In this document: positions 1 to 10,590 of the stretch, in pieces
How the letters are laid out: each line of letters opens with the position of its first letter
Position numbering within the stretch: the stretch's first letter is position 1
Assembly (NCBI GenBank): GCA_004335835.1
Contig: RWJK01000551.1
Span: 1 to 18,830 of the forward strand
Source: Scenedesmus sp. ARA3
Taxonomy: Eukaryota; Chlorophyta; Chlorophyceae; Sphaeropleales; Scenedesmaceae
Reading direction: 5' to 3'
Length of the DNA: 18,830 bases
Position numbers and translations under genes: made by a program
Notes under the pieces: model-generated
Databases searched by the model: none
Told to the model about the DNA's origin: nothing
The model's input: only the letters and a program-made list of their open reading frames with translations

Positions 1-55
<55 letters not shown>

Positions 56-61
56 CTGCAG
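1..61 (+). repeat. (CTG)n tract at the 3' end of an intron of gene 1
   Basis: About 17 uninterrupted CTG units run from the window edge and are followed by CCTGCAG, which works as the 3' splice site of the exon starting at 62. The tract begins outside the window, so its full length is unknown. It is the first of several CTG tracts here that directly precede a splice acceptor. Confidence 0.75.
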
Positions 62-1713
62 GACTTCACCACAGCAGCGCGGCTGGACCCCTGCCTGCCT
101 GCTGCTGCCCAGGTGGCAGCCATCAGCAGGCTGCTGGCTGCACTGGCAGCCTGCACAGGCGGCAGCAGCAGCAGCAGTGGTAGCAGGCGCACAGGGCTGC
201 AGCCGCAGCAGGAAGCAGCGTTGAAGGTGGGGGACAAAGGCAGGACGGAATCTTTGGTTGCAGCAGGTTGACTGCATAATCACTTGCGTACCATGCACCT
301 AAAACTGCTGGTGCCGTCGCATATCCCTCCAGCGCTTGCTGCCAGCCATGCAGCTGCCCGCTTTGATCTTTTGTGCAGTGATATTGCACTCATGAGAATG
401 GTTTGCTGCCGCCCTCCGCACGCATACCAGCGCAGGCGATGGCAGAAGGCTGCTGCTGTAGCGAATGCGCAGAGCGCCCTGCTCAGCATGCCTCAGCAAT
501 CTCAGGCAGCTCTGGAACGCTGCTGCTGCCGCTGCTGCTGCTGCGTGCATGTGCCTGCAGGCGGCGCTGTCGCGTGACCTGGCAGCGCACCTACCCGAGC
601 AGCTGCTGCCTGCTGGCTGCCAGCTGGTGAGCTGGCGGCAACTGCAACAGCAGCAGCAGCAGCAGCAACAGCTAGCTTCAGCAACAGCAGCTACTGCTAA
701 GCATAGCAGCAAGAGTACCACCACTGGCAGCAGCTGCAGCAGCAGCACAGGCCATCCAAGCCACCAAGCCAAGCCAAAGAGCAGCAGCAGCATCAGTGAC
801 TCTGGTGGCAGTCGCAAGGATGACAGGCTTGACACCCGCACTGCCGGAGCAGATGTCAACAGCAAATCAGACCAAGCTGCCCGCAAAATCAATGTGAACA
901 GCAGCAGCAGCAGCAGCAGCGCGGCTGGCAGGGCTGCGCTGCACTGCCGCATTGCTGCTGTCATGGAGCATCTGCCCGGCTGCGCACAGTGGTGAGCAAC
1001 AGCAGCTGGTGCAGGCAGTATCAGCTTGACCTTGATTGCTGGCAGCGCTTCATTGGCAGCAAACCTGCTGGGTGGTGCCTCCACATATCATTCGGCAGCA
1101 CCGTAATACAGCAACTGGCTCACTGACAGAGTCACAAATGCTATGTTGTTGTGCCTGCTGCAGGGTGTGTGTGGCCATGTCCAGCCGTGGCGCCTGCTTC
1201 CCGCTGCTGCTGCCTGGTAGCCTGGACCTGCAGCAGCTGCTGGGCTGCTGCCTGCTGCTGCTGGGGCCAGCCTGCAGTGGAGCAGCGCTGTCGGCCAACT
1301 GGGAAGGGCAGGAGTCTCGCCAGGTGTGTGCCATAAGCATCATGCGGTTGTGCAGTCAATACAGGCATCAAGTGGCGCATTTCGGTTAGTTGCTGCTGCC
1401 TTTGACGCTTAGCTGAGATGATGGTTAGCTCCAGCGGCGTGCCATCCTTTGCAGGCAGGCAGGCAGGCATACAGGCAAGCAGGCAGGCACAGGCGAGTGG
1501 AGGCCGGCATGGGTGCAGGCATCGCTGACTTGAGTGTTTGCAAATCTGCGTGCCTGCCGCATGCCTGCAGTGCACTTACACAGTCAATGGCATCAATGCT
1601 AGCGGCTGGACCAACTTCCAGTCCTGTGTTGCTGGTTTTTTTTGTGTTTGCTGTGCAGGTCACGAGCTTGTTGATGCTGCGGGTGGCAGATGCTGCCAGC
1701 ATAATCACTGCTC

Positions 1714-1745
<32 letters not shown>

Positions 1746-1856
1746 GGGTGCGCCCAGAGTGGCAGTCGAGGGACCAGAACAGTCGTCAAAGCTGGAGGCA
1801 TTCAGCAGCAGCAGCAGCACGCCGCCCTTTGCACCACGCTGGTTGAGCAGCCGTAG
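62..1856 (+). CDS. Unrecognised protein, 3' part of a multi-exon gene
   Basis: Four exons join in phase: 62-226, 561-991, 1164-1323 and 1659-1856 (TAG stop). Donors are GTGGGG, GTGAGC and GTGTGT; acceptors are CTGCAG, CTGCAG, CTGCAG and GTGCAG. They give 317 residues, and the 5' part lies outside the window. Exon 1 has an Ala/Leu-rich helical look (VAAISRLLAALAAC). Exon 2 starts with AALSRDLAAHLPEQLL and then holds about 95 residues of Gln/Ser-rich low-complexity sequence. Ordered, hydrophobic sequence resumes at HCRIAAVMEHLPGC and goes through exon 3 (SRGACFPLLLPGSLDL, then GAALSANWEGQES) into exon 4 (VTSLLMLRVADAASI). The C-terminus has short Ser and Gln runs. I do not recognise the family. 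A good GTGAGC donor inside exon 2 at 628 was not used because no in-phase acceptor matches it. The existence of a gene is fairly sure; the exact exons are not. Confidence 0.5.
1453..1490. repeat. Degenerate (CAGG)n microsatellite in an intron of gene 1
   Basis: A run of GCAG/CAGG tetramers with a few interruptions lies inside the 1324-1658 intron. It is not a triplet repeat, so it cannot be a simple coding run. Nothing suggests a function. Confidence 0.6.
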
Positions 1857-2487
1857 CGCTGATGCGGTGGTATTGCTGCAATTTACTGATAGCTTTGTGA
1901 CGGCTTGCTCAGCAAGCTTGCTGGTTTTGTGTGCACAGCGGCCGTCATGCGCTGGTGCATGCCGTCTGTTTCAAAGTTTGAATTCTGCCGTTGAATGTTT
2001 TCAAATAGCTTCAGCCAGTAGGCAGTAGCCGCTGCCAGTGGCAGCCTGGAAGGTTGGCAGCAGTCTTGCTGAGGTTGCGCAGTGCGTGTAATCCTCGACT
2101 TGTCACCTTGTTTCTCCTCACGCTGTTCTGGACGCAATGTCGCTGCATATGTCTGGTGCCTGCAGCACAATGAATATCACCGTGCATCAATGCGTCCTTA
2201 CACAATGGTTGGCAGTACTAGTTGACATCCGTGGAGATGTGTTCAAGCTGGCTGGGTCTGACAGCCGCAGATGCTGCTGTGGACTAGCACTTGCATGTCT
2301 TTCTGCGCGGGTGTAGCTGATTGCCGCTGCATCGGTTGCCAGGCGGCCAAGTATCGCTGAGCAGCACACCTTCCGTACTGCACACGTGTACCATCCTTGG
2401 ACAGTGTCCTACGGAAGTGTGATCGCACAAGTCCAGTTTCTTTTCGGCCTGCAAAAGCCCGTTCTAAACGCATGAAACGTCAAAGCG
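1857..2487. other. 3' UTR of gene 1 and upstream region of the CipC-like gene; no gene seen
   Basis: After the TAG stop at 1854-1856 the sequence becomes less GC-rich and loses its triplet runs. The first half is best read as the 3' UTR of gene 1, up to the TGTAA at 2087. The rest is spacer and promoter of the next gene. No open frame in it has coding-like composition or a recognisable motif. Confidence 0.5.
2087..2091 (+). terminator. TGTAA poly(A) signal of gene 1
   Basis: TGTAA is the common poly(A) signal of green algae. This copy is about 230 bp after the TAG stop at 1856 and on the sense strand. Cleavage would be expected some 10-20 bp further on. Confidence 0.5.
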
Positions 2488-2495
2488 ATATAAAA
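2488..2495 (+). promoter_or_regulatory. Possible TATA box of the CipC-like gene
   Basis: ATATAAAA is the best TATA-like element upstream of the start codon at 2758. It would put transcription start near 2520. The resulting leader of about 240 bp contains upstream ATGs, so either part of it is spliced out or this is not the true promoter. Confidence 0.3.
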
Positions 2496-2757
2496 TGACG
2501 CGACGCATGCTTGTGACGACAGATGAAGATGTGTGTCCTGATCCCAAAGACGGTTGAGAATCTGGAGCAGCAGGAAGGTAGGCGTCGGATGCACGGCCCT
2601 GGAAGAAACCGTCTCGGCAGAGCACAAACGTCGGTAGGTGATCAGTCACGTGTGATTCGTGTCTGCAACGCTACACAGGTGCAGAATTAGCCAATGCTCT
2701 AGCCAACCTGCAAAGCCCGATTGACCCCACCCAGCTGCCTTTGAAGCGTCAGGTGCA

Positions 2758-4562
2758 ATGGGGTTGTTTGGCCATCTTGGTGCGTGTCTGGTGCTGCTGG
2801 TTCACATTATTTGCCAATGCTGAGCTCCTAGCACGCATATTTGTGTGGTCTGCAGGTCATATGCAATCGTTGCCGCAACGGTTTGACACGCATCGCTGAT
2901 CCATGTTGTTCTGGCCTGCTGTGCCTGTGCTGCTGCTGCTGCTGCTGCCTGCAGAGGATGCCTTCAACACCATGACTGGCTCTGGTGACAGGGACTTCCG
3001 TGCTGAAGATCATGAGCCCAACAGGCTGCATGAGATGCTGGCAGGTGAGCCTGCACCATAGCAGCAGGCTGCTCAGCAGTAGTACTGGCAATGCGCATGG
3101 GATGCATGCTGCAGCACCTGCCGCTGCCAGCAATGCAGCCTACCCGCAGTAGATACTGCTTACATCAGATGCACTCGAATGAGCTGTATGATATCCGCAG
3201 GCAGCTCTTGTCTCTTGCCCAATGAGCATGCCATGTTTGGAACTTGCACAACCCTTCTGGCCACAATGCTGCAACCTCAGGCCTGGCGGGTCAAAGGCCT
3301 GCCGCAGGCCCTGCAGCTTCCATGCAGGGGTCTCCAAGCTGAGTCCATTACGACACAAAACCTCACCTGCTCATGCCACCAGGTGCTGCCGCTGCTGCTG
3401 TTTCGCGCAGGTGGTGCGGCATTTGCTGCCATGCGCCAGTATGAGAACAAGAGGGCCGCAGAGGGCTTCCACGACCACGCAATGGCCAAGTAAGCCCCTA
3501 GACCGCCAACGCTCCAGCACCACCAACGCCCATTCACATGGCATTCCATGCAGGCCATTGCCTTGCATTCCTTATACAAGGTTATTGCCTCTCTGAATCA
3601 GCACTGTGCTGCGCAGCGGTAGCTGCGGCCAGTCGTGCACCATGCAGCAAGTTGCTGCAGCCGGTGGGAGTGGCAAAAATGCAGTGTGTGCCCTTCTAGC
3701 GCTACAAAACACACGTAAGGCCGTCAAGCAGGCGTGGAGCTGTTTTGTTTTGCAACAGCCTGCTTCAAGGTTGTGGCATGATTGCAAGCGCGGTTGAGCA
3801 CATCCTGGCACCAGGTATGCGCTGTAGTGCCAGGCACCGGCAGTGATTCAAGCACAAGCAGCCGTAGGCCATGTTTGCGCGTTGAATACATATGAGCGCA
3901 GCTGAGGGCTCAGCAGCACTGCAGCTGCAGCTGCGTGCTACCATGTTGCTGTCCCCCTGCTTAAGCAAATTCTGCTGACGTTGTACATCCAGTACGTCCC
4001 CAATACAACCCCTCTCCACACATCTTTGTGCTGTCTCTGTTGTGCAGGGAGCTGCTTGCCGCCTTTGCAGGTGCTGAGGTGGACAAGATGATTGAGGCCA
4101 GGGGCCTCAGCGGCGTGGACGCAGGTGAGCGTCATTTGTTATATATAACACTTGCAGTGTGTTATGTAACACTTATCTGGACCGTGGAGTGCATGCAGAG
4201 CCGCTGGCACCTCTGTGAATGCAGCTGGACCAACACCAAATTTCAAAGCCATTGCTGCAGGGAGACCTGATGTTGTGAGGCTTCAATGCACCGTGCAAGC
4301 GTACTGTGAGAGCGTGATGCGAGGTCTACTGGACCCTCTGCTGGGTTCGCCACACTGTGCCGCCCCTAGCCACACCCACCCTGTTAGCCCTAAATTACCC
4401 AGGAGCTGCAGAGCTGCCTGGCTAGTCACTCACCCACCACATTGTGTGATGGCCGCCTGGCTCAGCCAGCAGCGTTGCATATTGCCAAAGATGCGCCTTC
4501 GTTCAACCATCTGCTCTGATGGCTGGTCAAGAGGCGCAAGCTCATCATCACTCTCCTCCTGC

Positions 4563-4602
<40 letters not shown>

Positions 4603-5136
4603 ATTTCTGCTGCTGCCTGGCTGCTGCTGCTGCTGCTGCCGCCTGGCTACAGAGCGGGCCAAGAGCGAGGCCCGCCAGCAGGCCAACCAGATGTACAACT
4701 CTCAGTACGGCGGCCAGCAGGAGGGCTATGCGCCATGTGGTGAGGGTTACGGTGGGGAGGGCTATGCACCCCGCAATGAGGGCTATGCACCACGCAATGA
4801 GGGCTATGCACCACGCAGTGAGGGCTACGCACCCCGCAATGAGGGCTATGCACCACGCAATGAGGGCTATGCACCACGCAATGAGGGCTATGCACCACGC
4901 AGTGAGGGCTACGGCGGCCAGCAGGAGGGCTACGCGCCACAGCGTGGAGGGTACGCTGGCGAGGGCTATGCACCACGCAGTGAGGGGTACGGGGAGGGCT
5001 ATGCACCCCGCACTGAGGGGAATGCTGGGGAGGCTATCAGGCCCAGGCGGCTGGCCAGGGCGGGTACCAAGAGGGTGGGAGGGGCGGCTATGGCCAGCGT
5101 GAGGGCTATGGGGCGGGGTACCGCCAGGAGTACTGA
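2758..5136 (+). CDS. CipC-like (DUF3759) protein with a Gly/Tyr-rich repeat tail
   Basis: Five exons join in phase: 2758-2779, 2955-3044, 3411-3489, 4048-4124 and 4653 onward, all GT-AG. The first 105 residues resemble fungal CipC (concanamycin-induced protein C, DUF3759): a start of MGLFGHLEDAF, then HEMLAGGAAFAAMRQYE (residues 33-49), AKELLAAFAGAEVDKMIEAR (63-82) and ERAKSEARQQANQMY (90-104). That order, helices with His-Glu-x-Leu-Ala-Gly and then Val-Asp-Lys-x-Ile-Glu, is typical of the family. The biochemical role is not known; fungal members are stress- or antibiotic-responsive. A tail follows with seven copies of EGYAPR(N/S), likely disordered. As sequenced, the frame runs to TGA at 5141-5143 (252 residues), but from about 5030 the Gly/Tyr/Gln pattern continues in another frame to TGA at 5134-5136, so one G seems missing near 5027-5033. 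The family call is from memory of its motifs. Confidence 0.7.
4558..4652 (+). repeat. CTG-rich tract before the last 3' splice site of the CipC-like gene
   Basis: About 25 CTG units with a few interruptions (TTG, TATTTCTG, CCTGG) lead straight to the acceptor GGCTACAG at 4652. Read through, it gives poly-Leu, poly-Cys or poly-Ala in the three frames, but phase with the upstream exon requires splicing at 4653. It is intron sequence. Confidence 0.7.
4757..4903 (+). repeat. 21-bp coding minisatellite, seven tandem copies
   Basis: Each copy encodes EGYAPRN or EGYAPRS, and copies differ by only a few bases, mostly CCC/CCA and AAT/AGT. Looser units such as EGYGGQQ and EGYAPQRGGYAG follow. The near identity points to recent expansion by unequal exchange or slippage. 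The copies lie in the last exon of the CipC-like gene and make a Tyr/Gly/Pro/Arg-rich tail. Confidence 0.9.
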
Positions 5137-5143
5137 GGCGTGA

Positions 5144-6500
5144 GAGAGATTGTTGGCTGCCACAGGTGTTGGTTGTGTTGTGTTGGACCTGATGACATCT
5201 GCACTTTCATTGCGTTGGCATCTGTCCAGCAGGTCTCTCAAGCCTGAGAGCTTAGCTGTTTGTCAGCAGACTGTGCCCTCTTAATGTGCAGTACATCAAT
5301 GCTTTGCCATGATGGATCGAGTTGTGTATCTGGCGTATCTGCGGAAGGGCTGGATTTTGGCAGCCAGTGCAGTTTTCTATCATTAAATAATGTGGCAGTG
5401 CCAGGCATCTTCAGCCTGCCTTGCTTGAGTGGGACTTGAACATATGCGGCAATTACTGCAGATGAGGCAGCCAGGTTTGCAGCTCATGATGCTTGCATGC
5501 ATGACCCAAGTTGGATGCTGCTTGCGAAGATGGTTGGGGCATTCCATGATTTGCGCATGATGGCCAGGATGCAATGATTACAGGGGTTGGATGGGTTTCC
5601 TTGATTATGAGACATGTCAAAACTTGAAGCTTGGCATCATGATAGTGAGGTTGGCAGTGTCGGCGGAAAAGTTTGTGTGTCTGTGTTGTGTGCTTGCAGG
5701 AATAGCGACTGCACCGAGCTGGATTGACGCTTGGGCTGCAGTGCTCGGCATGCACATCAGCACGTTTGATGAGTTGCCAGTGTTGTTTTGTGGTAGGTAG
5801 TCACACGTAGCTCCTTGGTACCATCTTATGGTTCAATCTGGTTGCTACTGTTTCAGCCACTGACAGCAGGAGACGGTTGTGGCAAGCTGTGGTTGCTGTG
5901 GGCCTGGACGGTTGGCAGCGTCGACATTTACCCACCTTGTGCGCTCTAAATGGGAGTGTGGGTGGTTGTGCCGTCACATCGTGGCTTGTAACTTCTGGTG
6001 TCCAGGGTTTGGCGGTGTTGCTGCTCTAGTGACAACCATGGACCATCTTCATGTGCCAGTCAGCAACCGCACAGCTGAACAAGAACACAATTGCTACATT
6101 GCACAAACTCCTATACCAAATTATTATGTGCTGCACTTGCATCAACTTATACATTTATTAAAGGAGTGCCTGAAGCGCCATCGAGCAAGCAGGCATCATG
6201 CCTGTCAGGCCTCAGATGCATGCACTGCACACCTCACTCTTTCAACCAAGGACCATAACAACTGCCAGGGGACGAACTCGCATTACTGTGCACAGTTTGC
6301 CGGGTATACGTCCATAATTGCGTTTTCAGATCTACAAAATCAATAAAACATGCCTTTGTGATCGCAGCTTTGCCACAAAGTGCGTGTCACCCGGCGGACT
6401 GGAGCCCGCCCTCTTAGGATGCTGCAGCAGGGCGCCGCGCTAGCTCTGCTGTTTTTGATATGCGGTTAGTAAAGTCAGCGCACGAAGGGCAGCTGAGACT
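5144..6500. other. 3' UTR of the CipC-like gene and upstream region of the esterase; no gene seen
   Basis: This stretch is AT-richer than the coding parts and lacks triplet runs. The first 850 bp are probably a long 3' UTR, since the first sense-strand TGTAA is at 5987-5991. The rest should hold the esterase promoter; no convincing TATA box is seen, only AT-rich patches near 6150 and 6345. The longest open frame (155 codons from 5879) has no recognisable motif. Confidence 0.4.
5987..5991 (+). terminator. TGTAA, possible poly(A) signal of the CipC-like gene
   Basis: This is the first TGTAA on the sense strand after the stop near 5136-5143. The implied 3' UTR of about 850 bp is long but within the range seen in green algae. 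An unrecognised earlier signal is possible. Confidence 0.35.
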
Positions 6501-9127
<2,627 letters not shown>

Positions 9128-9441
9128 GCCACTGCAACTGCCAGGCAGCAGCAGAACGGCAGCAGCAGCAGCAGCACTGCTGTGCCAGGCTGCGTGTGAT
9201 ACGTGCCATATGGCAGCAGCATTGTGACAAGTGGCAGCTGCAACTGTTATGGTAGCATCACTTCTGCACAGCAAACGTGCACTTCACTACGAACCTGATG
9301 CAGTCTGGTGGCACTGCAATGTGCGCGCCAGCTGCTTTGGTCATTCATTAGTTGACATGCACAGTCGATGATTACTGTGTCGTTGTCATGTTGTATATGG
9401 AAGATGAGCAAATGTTCACTGTGGATACACTTATAAATCTA

Positions 9442-9482
9442 TTGGGTGAAGCAGCTTGGGTGAAGCAGCTTGGGTGAAGCGG
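9442..9482. repeat. 14-bp tandem repeat, three copies
   Basis: TTGGGTGAAGCAGC occurs twice exactly and once nearly (last copy TTGGGTGAAGCGG). It lies in the presumed 3' UTR of the esterase, just after an AT-rich TTATAAAT. Confidence 0.85.
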
Positions 9483-9662
9483 ATTGCATAGAGTGGCCAA
9501 TCGGTGCTAGCACGTGTGGACAGCGCTAGCGCTTGCTAACTGCTTTTTTTGGCCAACTGCTGTTCACTGAACAGCCACGGCACTGAGCTTGCAGTTGTGG
9601 TGAAACATGGTGATGTCGTTCATGGGACCGTTATCCACACCGCACAACATGCATGACACATG

Positions 9663-9667
9663 TGTAA
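9663..9667 (+). terminator. TGTAA, likely poly(A) signal of the esterase gene
   Basis: It is the first TGTAA after the stop at 9127. A TTACA at 9683-9687 makes the pair an inverted repeat, so both strands carry the signal within 25 bp. A second + strand TGTAA is at 9908-9912. Confidence 0.45.
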
Positions 9668-10029
9668 CTCATGTGACACCTGTTACAGTGTGGCAAGGTT
9701 GCAACAAGAGCGGCAGACTGTCCCAGCTGTACGGCAGTGCTTTGCAGCAAGATGTCGTAATAAAACTTGTTGCCTGTACATACGTAGCTGTGCCATCATC
9801 ATCGTGATCCAGACCTAGCTTGTGTACCAACCAAATGAGCTGCCAGATCACTCTGTTAACATGGAGCCATGGAGAAAGTTTCAGAGATTTTAGTCTGTGT
9901 CGTGTGCTGTAACGCCGACCTGCCTGTTCTGTGCAGCTCAAAGACCCTGCCTAAATCTTAGCCGGCAGTCATGACTGCCTGATCAGACCTGCTCAGCAAA
10001 GCAGTTCACAAGCTTCGGGACGCGTGGTT

Positions 10030-10034
10030 TTACA
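10030..10034 (-). terminator. TGTAA (minus strand), likely poly(A) signal of the acidic-protein gene
   Basis: TTACA on + is TGTAA on the sense strand of the gene whose stop codon is at 10544-10546, giving a 3' UTR of about 510 bp. The next candidate further on is at 9683-9687. Confidence 0.4.
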
Positions 10035-10340
10035 CTTCTCCGTCACCATTTCAAATCTCACGCATGCTTCTTGATCAAGCCAACTCCTGGGCAAGCGCCA
10101 CACCCCAAAGCATGATGCATCTCCTGTCACGTTATTTGATCAGCACCAGCACCCATACCTGGTACAGGTGATACTGCTGATCACATTGCTGTGTCACAAT
10201 AACCCACCCCGTCCAAGCAAGTCAAATGCACACTGTGCAAAGCACAATCGGTGCGAATGGTCAAATAAACCCTCTGTGCAACACACAACGGGTCGCATTG
10301 TCACACTTCCAGCCAGCAGCAGTGGGTCACTAGAATATCA

Positions 10341-10590
10341 AGCCAGCTGCAGCACACCATCTCCTGCAATGCCTCAGCTGCAGCATAGCACTGACAAGCT
10401 GCTTCAGGCTTATGCAGTAGTGAAGGCTTCCTGTGCCTCACTCTCCTCCCTGCTGGCAGTTCATCAAAACACAAGCCAGCTGCAGCACACCCTCTCCCTC
10501 AACTGCCTCAACTGCAGCATAGCACTGGCATGGTGCCTCAGGCTTATGCAGTGGCGAAGGCCTCCTGTGCCTCAGTCTCCTCCCTGCTGG
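10341..10590. repeat. Tandem duplication (offset about 134 bp) covering the stop-codon region
   Basis: Arms 10341-10456 and 10474-10590 are similar over nearly their full length, with small indels. The upper arm holds the true C-terminus on the minus strand (SREETEAQEAFATA and TAA). The lower arm would encode SREESEAQEAFTTA followed by its own TAA at 10410-10412, but lies beyond the first stop, in the 3' UTR. Confidence 0.8.

Larger units (their letters stand above)
9128..10543. other. Space between convergent genes: 3' UTRs, no gene seen
   Basis: The esterase ends at 9127 on + and the next gene ends at 10544 on -. The stretch holds TGTAA on + at 9663 and 9908, TTACA (TGTAA on -) at 9683 and 10030, a 14-bp tandem repeat at 9442, and a duplicated copy of the stop region of the - strand gene at 10341-10456. 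No frame looks coding apart from that duplicate. Confidence 0.5.

Noticed and set aside
299..1084. 261-codon open frame on the minus strand
   Set aside because: It is made of Leu, Cys, Ala and Ser runs, the antisense of CAG/CTG repeats, and overlaps supported + strand exons.
4137..4175. Inverted repeat ATAACAC...GTGTTAT and a TGTAA in an intron of the CipC-like gene
   Set aside because: Arms are only 7 bp and AT-rich, and a poly(A) signal there would cut off the last exon. Probably chance.
4757..4990. CRISPR-like array of short repeats
   Set aside because: Repeats are contiguous without unique spacers, encode a regular heptad in the frame of the gene, and the genome is eukaryotic.
4215..5102. 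295-codon + strand frame with MRAMHHA-type repeats
   Set aside because: It is an out-of-phase reading of the 21-bp minisatellite. The phase from the upstream CipC-like exons selects the GYAPR frame.
5879..6346. 155-codon + strand frame after the CipC-like gene
   Set aside because: Mixed composition, no motif, begins in the presumed 3' UTR and crosses the TGTAA at 5987. No support as a gene.
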